Shown: one piece after another, positions 24,301 to 34,811 of the stretch | Layout of the letters: each line of letters starts with the position of its first letter | Position numbering within the stretch: the stretch's first letter is position 1 | NCBI RefSeq assembly: GCF_030272615.1 | Contig: NC_081412.1 | Coordinates: forward strand, 690,688,083 to 690,752,082 | Length of the DNA: 64,000 nt | Direction: 5' to 3' | Source: Cryptomeria japonica | Taxonomy: Eukaryota; Streptophyta; Pinopsida; Cupressales; Cupressaceae | Position numbers and translations under genes: made by a program | The notes under the pieces: generated by a model | The model's input: the letters and a program-made list of their open reading frames with translations, nothing else | Told to the model about the DNA's origin: nothing | Database searches by the model: none

Positions 24301-24524
24301 CAACAATTGATATATGTAAGAATTCAGTATTACATTCTAAAACCAAACATGTTTCTATCAAACTGAATTTTCTAAGGGAAAAAGTTGAAGTTAAGGAGAT
24401 AAAACTAGTTTATGTGAATACTAAAGAACAGATTGCAGATATTTTCACTAAACCTTTGCCTAAGGAGACTTTTGAATATCTCAAAGATCAGCTTGGAGTC
24501 ATACCACCACCGGTAGAGACTTAG
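21301..24524 (+). pseudogene. pol: Copia A pol (protease, integrase, reverse transcriptase, RNase H)
   Basis: Protease has its DSG triad (21496-21504). Integrase has the pre-core zinc region (about 21860-21990) and all three catalytic acids: Asp 22060 (HIDLCGP), Asp 22249 (SDQGGEF) and Glu 22357 (NGVVERKN). Reverse transcriptase spans about 23060-23730 with the FVDD form of the catalytic box at 23571-23582. RNase H runs from about 24040 to 24420 and ends in the IADIFTKPLP segment. An amber at 22315 cuts integrase, a single-base loss near 23515 shifts the phase before the FVDD box, and an amber at 24156 cuts RNase H. The catalytic residues survive, so the inactivation is by breaks, not active-site change. 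Confidence 0.92.
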
Positions 24525-24903
24525 ACAGTTGATGATTGTCATCAACCAATAGAACTAACAGAGAAATCTTTTACTTTGGTCTTTGATGGGGAAGCTACTT
24601 CTCAGGGGGAGTAGTTGGTATATTGAATTGATTGGTATTTTGAATATGACATTGGCATTTGATGTCAAAGGGGGATAGATATATATGGAAAAACACATTA
24701 TCTTTTGGAGAGATTGGTATGGAAACTTTGGAAAACACATGTTGCTCCTAGGGGGAGAGATTGTTGTTTAGGAGAGATTATTACTCTCTGATTTCTAGTT
24801 ATAATCCTTTTGGAGATTGTTGGTTTTTGATACTTGGCATTTCTGTTTTGGCACTTTGATGGTTTTTCCATCTTGTGTTGCCATCAATGCCAAAGGGGGA
24901 GAT
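24525..24903 (+). other. Copia A 3' untranslated region with four polypurine tracts
   Basis: AGGGGGA-type tracts lie near 24604, 24670, 24752 and finally 24892-24902, next to the LTR. Only the last is placed to prime the plus strand. CCATCAATG at 24881-24889 is inversely repeated, with one change, inside the start of the LTR. Confidence 0.8.
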
Positions 24904-25953
24904 TGTTGGTATTTTGGTATGGTTTTGTCATTCATGTCAACACCTACTAAAAACATTAGCACTTTGGAGATCCAGTAGCATTCACCGACAAGCAAGTAAC
25001 TATTGCACAGTTACTGGTACATGGTACACCGGTAAGAAATAATGATCACCAGCACTTGGAATGGCATGGAAGACACAAGGTTATGTTGAAGACATCGTCT
25101 GGACATCTTGTCCTAGATTTTTGTTCATTGGTATATTCACAGTTGCATATTTGTTGTTACCGGCAAATAGGTCTAGGGTTACACCGGCAGGTTTATCTTT
25201 TCTAGATCAACATGGCATGCTATGGAGATGATTAATTATTGTTGTAAATGCATTAAACCAACATGCTTAATAGATTATTGCTTCAGATATTATATTGTTT
25301 GTAAATGTTTTTATTGTAATATCTTACAGAGTCGACCTACTAAAATTGGTCTTAGGTTATGGTATAAATGTAAGATCTTATTTGTAAGATCAAGTGTGGA
25401 ATGCGAAAAAGAATTGTGTGAAGGTATATGCGAGATTAAGCAGAGCTATACACCAAGACATCATTTGAAGGTGAAGCTAGGTTTTTGTGGAAGCATAGCA
25501 GCATTACACTAGTACTGAATCCAACATATGAAGATGCTATTTTGTCTAGTACATTTTTATTGGATTTAACCATCCAACTGTAGTCAGTGTGACTCCCATT
25601 TTGTGATTGAGCAGTGAGCTCTAGGCTGTTGGCCTTTCTGCATATGCAGACCCCATTTATGTACACTTACTATCTACAGTAGTATCATCTGATTGTGGGT
25701 AAGGTTTTCCATCATGGTTTTTTCCCTTACAGGGTTTCGACGTACAAATATTGGTGTTATGTGTTGTGGATATCTTTGTGTTTATGTTTCATGCATTAAT
25801 CTTTACTGGTGTAGCAATTAACTGTTAAAACTGTCTACCGACATACTTAATTGGTTTACCAGTATTAAGCATTAAGCTAGTTAATTGTTTTTGGTTTAGA
25901 TTTATTAGACAAGTGATTAACCCCCCACTCTCAGTTGTCTCTGGGACCTAACA
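24904..25953 (+). repeat. Copia A 3' LTR
   Basis: It starts TGTTGGTATTTTGG after the polypurine tract and ends GGACCTAACA before the TATGT duplication. It has short insertions relative to the 5' LTR, such as four bases near 24988 and about 13 near 25300, and several substitutions. Confidence 0.92.
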
Positions 25954-25967
25954 TATGTTTGGTTACA

Positions 25968-26006
25968 ATGGTGAAGGAAGCAAGGTACTATGATATTCTA
26001 GGAGTG
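25968..26006 (+). pseudogene. DnaJ-type J-domain N-terminus fragment
   Basis: The 13 codons from ATG 25968 read MVKEARYYDILGV. This fits the extreme N-terminus of plant J-domain co-chaperones, which begin MVKE-x-x-YYD-x-LGV. After that the frame stays open to 26187, but the sequence no longer resembles a J domain and no HPD motif is seen down to 29.8 kb. Either this is exon 1 before a long intron whose next exon is beyond the copia insertions, or it is a captured or broken piece. Copia A sits nine bases upstream of the ATG, so a gene here would have lost its promoter. The match is short, so confidence is limited. Confidence 0.4.
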
Positions 26007-26824
26007 GAAACCTTCAGGCTTAATAATCTCCAAGCAAATGTGATTTCTAGGTGTAAATCTAATTTCCATGGCCATTGCCAGCTAAACCAAATCCTACGTG
26101 AGGTGGAGATAAGGAAGAGGCATTTAAACCTCAGGAAAGTGCAGATTTGCAGGCTTAATGCCAACTCCTTGCCCTATCATGGTGGTTGAAAAGTTTAAAA
26201 TAAATCACAAGCTAAAATGCAATTTGGTAGATGTAAAACTCTCCTCCCCTACGTGGTTGAAAGGGCCAGAAAAAACTTTCATGTGAATGTAATTAGCATG
26301 TGTAAAACCAATCTTCTCCTCCCTGCATGGATGTTAAAAGGCTTCAAACAAATAAAGTGGCAGCTGTAGAGAAAATTCATCGACCTCTCCAAACATCCTC
26401 CCCTACGTGAGTTTGGCATGGCATTGAAAAGGCAATGGTTTTCAAATTAAAACTTCAACAAATTGCAACTGGCAGGTGTGGTGCCCAAACCTCTCACGTG
26501 TGGTATGCTAGAAGCATTGAAAAAGTCTTTCAAGCAATTTCAATTGGCAGGTCTCAGAAACTTTCAAGCAAAATGCAGTTCCAGGCATTAAGGCCATTAT
26601 CCCACATTGGCTGGGCAGAGGGATATTTGAGTATTTAAATGCAAGAGCAAACACATCTATAATGTCAAAGCCTTGAGGATTTTGACACAAGTGCTAGATT
26701 AGTGCCTAGTGGACCTCTCGCATGTGTGCATGAATCCTAAGGTGACAAAGAGCTAGCTAGCGACCAAGTAGACCCATGCATGCATGATTCCAGAGGTAAG
26801 CAAATTTTGTAGTAAGAAGGTGAA

Positions 26825-27035
26825 TTAAAGATCAAGCAGGTTGAGGAAGATCAGATGGTGGTCGTTGAGTCACTATGCGAAGGTGCACAAAAGTTACCCT
26901 TCACGAATCAGCGACAAAGCACATGCAGAAAAGGGTAGATTAAAGATCGAGCAGGTTTGATGGTGATCAGTGGTTGTTACTATGTCGCAAAGGGAAATAG
27001 CAAAAAGTTACTCTTCACGAACCAGTGACTAATGC
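26825..27035 (+). repeat. Diverged tandem duplication, about 110 bp per unit
   Basis: Two units share the order ATTAAAGATC-AGCAGG, a GTGGT core, CACTATG or ACTATGTCGC, AAAGTTAC and CTTCACGAAYCAG. The first covers about 26830-26930 and the second about 26938-27030. Confidence 0.7.
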
Positions 27036-28549
27036 GCTGGTAGGTCCGGGTGGTAGGTGAGATGGCGGGTCCTGCTGAGGTGGTAGTCTACAAGGCAAGT
27101 GATGTGGTGAACAAGTGGTAAGGCAGATGAGGTGGCGGTGAGGTGTCATCCCAGTAGGATTCACGAGCAAATCAGGAGGCACCACTTGGCAAGTCGTAGA
27201 GGGTAAAATGGATAGAAAAATCAAAACTAAATGTAAAGTCCTGACTATAGGTCAAAAATTCAAAAATTTAAATGATTGGTCCATTTGAAAGATTAATTCA
27301 CCTAGGGGGTATTTTTTACCCAAATATGAAAGTATTATATGTCATTAGAAAGCTCTCAAAATGAGAAATTAGGTTTTGCTATCAATTTCAATAGATCTCA
27401 AATATTTTGAGAGAAGTTTCCACGGGAAGGATAAAGGAAAATCTTCAGTTGGGGAAAGGGGACACTTGGCAAATGGTGATGCAGATCTGATCTTTTCCCT
27501 CCACTTTATATTCTCAATTCTTCTTAATTGTAATGGTTCCCAGTTTTTGGAATTTTTTCTCCAAGGGAGAAATCTGAAATTGCAGGTTCCAGTCTTAAGC
27601 ATTTAATTTTCTTGGTTGTAACTGTTGATATTCCCATTCTCCTATCATTGAATAGATGCATTTAGCTGTAAACTTTTAGTTGCAAGTCAAATACATGTAA
27701 GTCATATATGCAATTCCATTGGATTGTCTTCAGGCATTCTTCAATTTCAATAAATCTAGTCTTCAAGGGAGTTTGGGTTTATCCTCCTAAGTGAGAGTGT
27801 AATTCTTATTCTTAGGCATCCTTTACAGAAAGGATTTAAATTCAAAGAGCAAAAATTGTGAATCTGAATTACTGTTTGGATATGTATGATCCTTTGATTG
27901 ATTTTAGAATGTATTAATGTTAGGCATTAATACAGGAACATCTTTTTAATGAGTTTGATGTGCAGCTTGGATTTCATTTATGGTTATTTGTATTGACTCT
28001 ATGTCCGGATTGAGGCACTGATCTGTTACAACCAGAGGTTATTTGCAGCATTTAAAAATCAAATCATAATATCTTTTCTTTCTGTTTTGTGGTAATGTCC
28101 CACCTATCTCAAGATCCAATGTAGTTGAGAGTTAATGTGAATGTAGCTAGTTTGCAGTAATTTCCTTATTGTTGAGTTATGTCTGAGATTTCTGCTTTAA
28201 TGGTGATGTTGTGTGTGATTTTTAGTTTGTATTCGAAGTGCATCACAGGTAAACTTGCCTAGGCCTTGCAGAACCTGAAGAGAAGAAGGATCAATATCCT
28301 TGTTAAGTTGGTCTAGTTTGTCTTTTGAAATCATAGTTGAGGTTAGCTACCTTTCAAATTTTGGTTGTAGATTATACTGGTTGCTGATTTTGTTGTTCAA
28401 CATAAAAAGGAACCAACAGAATGCAAGGCAACATTTACAGTTACAAAAAATCAAGAATTTTGCAAGACAAAAGAAGAGCATATCCCTAAACAGGTTACAA
28501 AATTGAATTTAAAGCTTAGGCATAACTTAGATGAGTATAGTTAAGAAAC

Positions 28550-28571
28550 CCTAACCCTAGATAGGGTTAGG
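28550..28571. repeat. Perfect hairpin made of telobox sequence
   Basis: CCTAACCCTA (28550-28559), a two-base loop GA, then TAGGGTTAGG (28562-28571). The left arm with its preceding AAAC gives AAACCCTAACCCTA, a plant telobox. It may be a cis-element or a short interstitial telomere-like remnant. Confidence 0.7.
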
Positions 28572-29019
28572 TTACAAAATATCAAAGAGGGAAGGGATAA
28601 AATCGACAAGCTAATCTGACTTGCATTCATTAAATCCTCCGAGAATGTCTTCTGTAGCATGGGGAAAAGAAAAAACCACAGCTAAGGGGAAAAATTTGCA
28701 CACAAGGCATCACTGTGGTTTCTGCAGGCTAAAGAAGTCTTCATTCCACATTGAATTAGCATGGGCAGTGAAGGAAAATGTCTGGAAAATGCCTGTAGAG
28801 GCATGGGAGGGACAATCATCTCTTGAAAATCAGGACAAAACTGCATTGGGATGGCGTCTGAATGTCCTTTGCCAAGCCCAAAAAGTCTTCAATATCCAAT
28901 AAATGAGCATTGGCGGACTAAGATAAGTGTCTAAAAAGTCATGGTGGATTAATGGCACTCATCCCTCAGCCCTCTAAAAGTGGTTGAGATGGATCGGATT
29001 TGATTTGGTTAGCCAATGG

Positions 29020-29041
29020 GGTCAAAAATTAATTTTTGACC
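29020..29041. repeat. Perfect 22-bp palindrome
   Basis: The arm GGTCAAAAATT is followed immediately by its exact reverse complement with no spacer. It is the first of three inverted repeats in 600 bp. Confidence 0.85.
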
Positions 29042-29380
29042 AATTAAGTCGACAACCACTACCGTGCAATTGTTTGAATTTCAACGATCACCTCTAGTTT
29101 AAATTTGGGCCACTAGATCCTCCTTATCACATGTAGATGGATGACTAAGACCATGCCATGAAGGTTGGGCCCATCAACTAAACATCACATCATGGTATCG
29201 TGACCAGGGGTGGGACCCAGTTCCTGATCGCTGCGAAACAATGACAACACTCTCTTCCTCCCAACCACATCCTTATCGCCCTGTCGCGTGAAAGTGGAAA
29301 AGTAGCATTGTTCCTATTTGCAAGAAAAGAGAAATAGGAAAATCAAGCAATAACAACTTTATTTCCTCTCAATAGTATCT

Positions 29381-29456
29381 CTTATCATGTAGTCGCACAA
29401 AAGTGGAATAGTCACAATAGGGAACAAAAGTGGAAAGTTCTCGACTACATGATAAG
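29381..29456. repeat. 15-bp perfect inverted repeat with 46-base spacer
   Basis: CTTATCATGTAGTCG at 29381-29395 pairs exactly with 29442-29456. The phrase AAAAGTGGAA occurs near 29290, 29400 and 29428. This could be the core of a small foldback element, but no terminal repeat or target duplication was found. Confidence 0.7.
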
Positions 29457-29549
29457 AAATAAAAAAGAACTCCTTCTATTTGGTAGTACGTGAAAGGGGT
29501 CAGTCTTGCCATGAAGAAGGGACCCTCCAGCTAGTAGAAGCTTAAGTGA

Positions 29550-29572
29550 GTTGACCAAATGACTTGGTCAAC
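29550..29572. repeat. 9-bp inverted repeat with 5-base loop
   Basis: GTTGACCAA (29550-29558) and TTGGTCAAC (29564-29572) flank ATGAC. The arm shares TTGACC with the palindrome at 29020. Confidence 0.65.
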
Positions 29573-29884
29573 TAAAAAATAGAACTTAGAGCTTGAAAAG
29601 AGTAACGGGGCATAAGAAACTCATCTCTTTTGTCACCAATACAGTGCGCATAACATGTAGGTTATGCAAAATATTTCTCAAGCCTAATGAAGTTAAGTTG
29701 ACATAGTATTTGTCAACATTTTGGTTTCTCAAAGGGAGCCTAAGCCTTCTTAGGGAAAGACCAAATTTCTTTGTGTATATCTGTTGGGCACAGGTCAAAA
29801 GGGGAAAACAAAAAAAGAAACTCCTCACTATATCCTACAAAATGTCAAAATTTGGCCACTTTAGAAGAGATTACCTATGCACGC

Positions 29885-30940
29885 TGTTGGTATTTTGGTA
29901 TGGTTTTGTCATTGATGTCAACACCTAATAAAACACTAGCACTTTGGAGATCCAGCAACATTCACCGACAAGCAAGGAACTATTGCACAGTTACTAGGAT
30001 ATGGTACACTGACAAGATATAATGACCACCGACACTTTGAATGGCATGGAAGACACATGTTTATGTTGAAGACATCATCTGGACATCTTGTCCTGGAGTT
30101 TTGTTCATTGCTATATTCATAGTTGCATATTTGTTGTTATTGGCAAATTGGTCTAGGGTTACACCAGCAGGTTTATCTTTTCCAGATCAACATGGCACGC
30201 TATGGAGATGATTAATTATTGTTTTAAATGCATTAAGCCAACATGTTCAATCGGTTATTGCATCGGATATTATATTGTTTGTAAAATGTTTTTATTGTAA
30301 TATCTTGTAGAGCTGACCTACTAAAATTGGTCTTAGGTTATGGTATAATTGTAAGATCTTATTTGTAAGATCAAATGTGGAATGCGAAAAAAGGATTGTG
30401 TGAAGGTATATGCAAGATTAAGAAGAGCTATACATGCAGACATCATCTAAAGATTGAAGGAGGGTTTTTTTGGAAGCATATCAGCATTACACCGATACTG
30501 AATCCAACATATGAAGATGCTATTTTGTGCAGTATATTCTTATTGGATTTAACCATCCAACTGTAGTCAGTGTGACTCCCATTTTGTGATTGAGTAGTGA
30601 GCTCTAGGCTGTTGGCCTTTCTGCATGTGCAGACCCCATTTATGTACACTTACTATCTGCAGTAGTATCATCTGATTTTGGGTAAGGTTTCCCACCGTGA
30701 TTTTTCCCCTTACAGGGTTTCCACATACAAATATTGGTGTTATGTGTTGTGGATGACTTTGTGTTTATGTTTCATACACTAATCCTTACCGGTATAGCAA
30801 TTAACTATTATAACTATCTATCGACATACTTAATTGGTTTACCGGTATTAAGAATTAATTTGGTTAAATTGTTTTTGGTTTAAATTTATTTGACAACTGA
30901 TTCACCCTCCTCCCCTCTCAGTTGTCTCCGGGACCTAACA
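29885..30940 (+). repeat. Copia B 5' LTR
   Basis: It runs from TGTTGGTATTTTGG to GGACCTAACA and aligns along its whole length with the copia A LTR. The terminal hairpin arms GACAACTGA (30892-30900) and TCAGTTGTC (30918-30926) pair perfectly. The TATA region reads TATAATT instead of TATAAAT. Confidence 0.92.
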
Positions 30941-30942
30941 AT

Positions 30943-30954
30943 TGGTATCAGAGC
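30943..30954 (+). other. Copia B primer binding site
   Basis: TGGTATCAGAGC, two bases after the LTR end, as in copy A. Confidence 0.92.
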
Positions 30955-30996
30955 TTAGTCCTCTTTCGCAGAAGTTTAACAGCTTGAGGAGATCTA

Positions 30997-31887
30997 ATGT
31001 CTACTAATTATTTCAGGAAGGACAGTCCTAAACTTGATGGAACCAACTATGGCATATGGAAGATCATAATGGAGACACATCTAAATTGCATTGGAAAGGA
31101 CATCTGGGATGTTACAAAGAATGGTTATACTGCTGCTATACCAGGTCAACCTAGTCCAGCTAACTTGACAAAAGATGAAGAAAATGATTGCAAAGCAAGA
31201 GAAGCACTTTTGAGTGCATTATCAGATCAAAAAATCATGGGACTATCAGATAGGTCTACTGCTAAATCTATTTGGGATCATTTGGAAACACTGAATGAAG
31301 GAGATTCCATAGTCAAAATTGCAAAACTTGAAAGCTTCTGGGTCAGGTATGAACATCTGAAAATGGAAGAAGATGAAAGGATTTTTTCTTTTATGGAGAG
31401 AGTAAATGAAATTGTTTTGGGTATTAAATGTTGTGGAGGAACCTTAAGTGAGGATGAAATTGTTTCAAAAGTTTTAAGAGGATTGCCCCTGACATATAAA
31501 ATGAAAGTCACTGCTATAAATGAGTTAAGAACAATGCCTAATACATCAGTTACTAGGGATACATTGATTGGGAAAATTTCAGCTTTTGAAATTGAAGAAT
31601 TTGGTCATGTTGCTACTATAAAGACAGATTTGGCCTTCAAAGCATCAACATCATCTACTCCATTATTTGACAAATCTGATTGGAAAGCCTTTTATGCAAG
31701 AGAACTTGAAACACTATTTGCAAGGAAAATGCCTAAAGGTCCAGTTGGAAGTAAGTATGAAGGTAAAGCACCCTTTAAATGTTTTAACTACAATAATATT
31801 GGTCATATGGCTTCAAGATGCACTGATAGACATGCTAGACTAAGAGAAGAAGCTGGAAGAACATACAAGTCTAACCCTGAATATTAG
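30997..31887 (+). CDS. gag: Copia B gag, open to the border amber
   Basis: An uninterrupted 296-residue frame from MSTNYFRKD to the amber at 31885-31887. It keeps the SEDEIVS segment lost in copy A. The zinc knuckle is damaged: CFNYNNIGHMASRC has Tyr in place of the second cysteine. The stretch between the central domain and the knuckle is about 13 codons shorter than in copy A, joining ELE directly to TLFARK. The terminal amber stands where copies A and C also have TAG and copy D has a glutamine codon. Confidence 0.85.
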   Translation: MSTNYFRKDSPKLDGTNYGIWKIIMETHLNCIGKDIWDVTKNGYTAAIPGQPSPANLTKDEENDCKAREALLSALSDQKIMGLSDRSTAKSIWDHLETLNEGDSIVKIAKLESFWVRYEHLKMEEDERIFSFMERVNEIVLGIKCCGGTLSEDEIVSKVLRGLPLTYKMKVTAINELRTMPNTSVTRDTLIGKISAFEIEEFGHVATIKTDLAFKASTSSTPLFDKSDWKAFYARELETLFARKMPKGPVGSKYEGKAPFKCFNYNNIGHMASRCTDRHARLREEAGRTYKSNPEY

Positions 31888-34456
31888 AGATACATATTTA
31901 AGAAGAATAAAGACAAATCTTGTTACATTGCTGATGAAGGTGTGACTAATGATTCTGATGAGGATCCGATAGATAATGGATGGGTTTTTGTTGCTATAGC
32001 ATAATATTTTGAGTGTTGGTCAATTAGTTGAGAAAGGATTTCAGTTACAATTTAAAAATGGAAAATGCAAAATCATGAACAGAACTGGTTTGGAAATTAC
32101 AACCGGTAATCAGACTAGAGGTAATATCTTTCATTTGAATAACAATGAAAAGACATGCTTAATTTCTCATATAGATGAAAGTTGGTAATGGCATAAGAGA
32201 CCCTGTCATGTAAACTTTGATTGCATGGTAAAGATCAGTATTACTAAGGCAGTTAGAGATCTACCTAAAATTGTCAAACCTCACAATACAATATGTAAGG
32301 AATGTCAATTTGGAAAACAAGTTAGAGCTAGTTTCAAAAGTATTCCAGAAAAATCAAATAATGCTCTTGATTTAATTCACATTGATTTATGTGGTCCAGC
32401 TAGAACTAAAAGCTTACAAGGTGATAGATATTTCATGCTAATCATTGATGACTATTCTAGAATGTGTTGGGTTACTTTTCTCAGAGAAAAATCAGAAGCA
32501 CTTGGAAAGTTCAAACTATTCAAAGCAATGGTTGAAAATGAAACCGGCAAGAAAATCAAATGTTTAAGATCAGATCAAGGAGGTGAATTTACATCTAGGG
32601 ATTTTAATACATTTTGTGAAGTGAATGGAATCAGAAGATAGCTATCAGCACCTCGGACACCACAACAGAATGGAGTTGTTGAAAGGAAAAACAAAACTAT
32701 CTTGGATGCAGCTAGAAGTATGTTATCAGAACCAAATTTACCACATGTGTATTGGAGATAAGTAGTCAGCACAATGATCTATACATTTAACAAAGTTCAC
32801 ATCAAAGGTGAAATCGGTAAGACCCCTCATGATTCCTACAAATCATCTTCTTAATTCATCATTAGCCTAATAAATTCTTCTAGAAACTCCCTAAACTCAC
32901 TTAACCTAATTCTTCTAATTTTTAATTCTCTCCACTCATTCTCTCTCCTAGTCAAATCCTCCTACAAATCCTTATCCCACCTAACATTTCCTCTAATCCC
33001 CCTCCTAATGAGTTGCTAATGGCTAATCATCATGATTACCATGAAGTCAACTCCTTGTCCCTTCCATCCAACCACTAGCTTTTAATGCTCTTTTCCTAGG
33101 TGAATGTGAGATTTTTAAAATCTCACAATCCTCTAAGCATCTCCTCTCCCAAGGAATTTTTAATTCCATCTTATTCCTCCAATCCCCATGATTATCCCTT
33201 TTTGGAGTATTTTAAATTCCTCCTCCCCATTCTTCAAGGAATGTCACATCCCTTGCTCCTCTCAAGGCACATTGAGAAGTCTTCCCAATGCACTTTGCTC
33301 TTCTCAAGGTACCTTGGGAAGTCTTCCCAATGTACCTTGAGGAGTGTGGAGACAAGAAATGTCTTTAAGGCATATCTCTTGGTCTCCACACTCTCTCTTG
33401 GACCTTGTGTGAGCTCACAAGCAATCCTAGCCCTTCATCTAGAATTCATCTCAACCATCCATTCTTCCTCTCCTCCTCTTATAAATTGAGGACTCCATCC
33501 CTTCATTTATCATCTCCAAGTTCAGTAATATTATGATACACTTTTGAGCCTAGAAAAATCATTTTAGCATCCTTATCATGTCAAAATCATCCTACATCCA
33601 CACTTAATCATCTCATTTCCATTATCTTCCAAATCCATTCCATTTGTGCACAACATTGGAGAGCCATCCACATCAAGCAAGGAAGAGGAGCACATCAAGT
33701 GGAGCATCATCCAAGGGTGCCTTCACTTCATCAAGCTTCATCCGAAGGAGAAGGTAAAAGGATTGTGTGAGGTATATAGATTTTCATTATTCATGTTTTA
33801 ATGCATTTCAAATTGTATCTTTGATATGCTTATTAACTAATCCACCTCATAGGTTTTTTTCCCCTCTTCAAGAATATTTCTTGGTTATTCATCTAAGAGC
33901 AAAGCATATATATGTTTTAACAAGAGATTGCAGAAAATTGTTGAGAGTACAAATGTAAAGATTGATGAACAATTTAGAGGAACTTCAAGGTATATAGACT
34001 CTGAACTGGCAACAAAATTTTTGACAAATGAACCTACTCTAAATCCACCAGTATAGAATGAAGATCCAGTTACCCCGGTACCATCTGAGGATTCCACAAT
34101 AATTGAGGAACAATAGCAAATTAAGACACCCCGGTATGTAAGACTGAATCACTCTAAAGATTAGATAATTGGAAACAAATTTAAAGGAGTTATGACAAGA
34201 GGAAGATTGGCAAATGAAGAGGTATGTCTAATTTCTCAAATTGAACCATCATCTATTAATGAGGCATGTGAAGATAAATTTTGGATTAAAGCTATGGAAG
34301 AAGAATTAGAACAAATTGAGAAAAACAACACTTGGACATTAGTTCCCTGGCCTAAAGATCAAAATGTAATTGGAACCAAATGGGTATTTAGAAACAAACT
34401 TAATGAAGATGGTAAGGTTGATAGAAATAAAGCAAGACTAGAGTGTAAGGGATATT
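31888..34456 (+). pseudogene. pol: Copia B pol, deleted and interrupted
   Basis: The phase continues from gag but jumps near 31999 from the region before protease directly to [10 protein letters not shown] sequence. About 260 bp, including the protease active site, is lost. Integrase keeps its first two catalytic acids (HIDLCGP, SDQGGEF) and is cut by the amber at 32639, the same codon as in copy A. Further stops follow (about 32757). The solo LTR S1 (32830-33844) lies next, with about 107 bp of element sequence missing on its right side. RT sequence resumes near 33870 and ends at 34456 before the catalytic box. Confidence 0.88.
32830..33844 (+). mobile_element. S1: probable solo LTR of an unrelated family
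   Basis: This 1,015-bp segment starts TGATTCC, ends AATCCA, and is flanked by CCTCA on both sides (32825-32829 and 33845-33849). It is absent from the matching place in copies A, C and D. A TATA box (about 33480-33486) followed by a short leader-like stretch fits an LTR promoter in plus orientation. A 42-bp tandem duplication lies at 33260-33343, with the palindrome CAAGGTACCTTG at 33305. There is no primer site, coding sequence or second LTR, which is why I call it a solo LTR. A short non-autonomous insertion is the alternative. Confidence 0.65.
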
Positions 34457-34811
34457 GACGGAGTATACCATCAGTTTAGTATGCATCATCAGTTGTATCC
34501 TTTGCTCCAGTTTGATGTAGTGGTGCTACTACTCAGGGGGAGTAGTCAGCTTTGAGATTCAGAGGCTTATATTCTTGCTTTGATATTTTTGTCAGATTTA
34601 TGGCATTGATGTCAAAGGGAGAGAGATAGTGATGTGAAAAATAAATTCAGAACTTTACAGAGATATTATTCACAGGGGGATGGTTATTGATATTCAGAGC
34701 TATATGCAAGGGATTGTTGATTGTCTTCCACAGGGGGAGACTTGTTTGGAATTTCTTGGTACTTAGATATTTTTCACATCCAGTGTTGCCATCAATGCCA
34801 AAGGGGGAAAT
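34457..34811 (+). other. F2 3' untranslated region with polypurine tracts
   Basis: This belongs to a copia family related to A, because CTCAGGGGGAGTAGT (about 34536) matches the corresponding place in copy A. Five AGGGGGA or AAAGGGAG tracts occur before the LTR, the last at about 34799-34811. CCATCAATG at 34789-34797 precedes it, as in A and CN1. Confidence 0.7.

Larger units (their letters stand above)
19308..25953 (+). mobile_element. Copia A: full-length but coding-defective Ty1/copia element
   Basis: LTRs at 19308-20341 and 24904-25953, primer site, Gag, protease, integrase, reverse transcriptase, RNase H, polypurine tract and a matching 5-bp duplication are all present in canonical copia order over 6.6 kb. 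Gag and Pol were one reading phase. At least five in-phase ambers, a frameshift near 23515 and a 6-codon loss in Gag make it inactive. The LTRs differ at several positions and by small indels, so it is not a fresh insertion. It is inserted 9 bp upstream of the ATG of a DnaJ-like exon fragment. Confidence 0.95.
26190..29884. other. Unassigned low-coding region with small repeats and inverted repeats
   Basis: No convincing gene is seen. Frames of 60-93 codons here have no recognisable domain. A diverged direct duplication of about 110 bp lies at 26825-27035. GGTGG-rich sequence follows at 27040-27150. Hairpins occur at 28550-28571, 29020-29041, 29381-29456 and 29550-29572. The region may be intron or old intergenic sequence next to the DnaJ-like fragment. 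Confidence 0.45.
29885..34456 (+). mobile_element. Copia B: 3'-truncated Ty1/copia copy of the A family
   Basis: It has a complete 5' LTR, primer site and gag, then a pol with internal deletions that stops abruptly inside reverse transcriptase at KGY (about 34456), where sequence of another copia family (F2) begins. There is no 3' LTR of its own and no duplication of the CACGC that precedes its 5' end. It is a chimera formed by recombination or deletion after insertion. A probable solo LTR (S1) is inserted in its integrase/RT region. Confidence 0.88.

Noticed and set aside
28621-28902. 93-codon frame with a CGFC-R-like segment as a possible small zinc protein
   Set aside because: It has only one Cys pair, no second metal ligand set and no recognisable family.
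33100-33489. 129-codon open frame inside S1
   Set aside because: It lies in the U3-like part upstream of the TATA box, is rich in Ser/Leu/Pro from a pyrimidine-rich strand, and has no domain.
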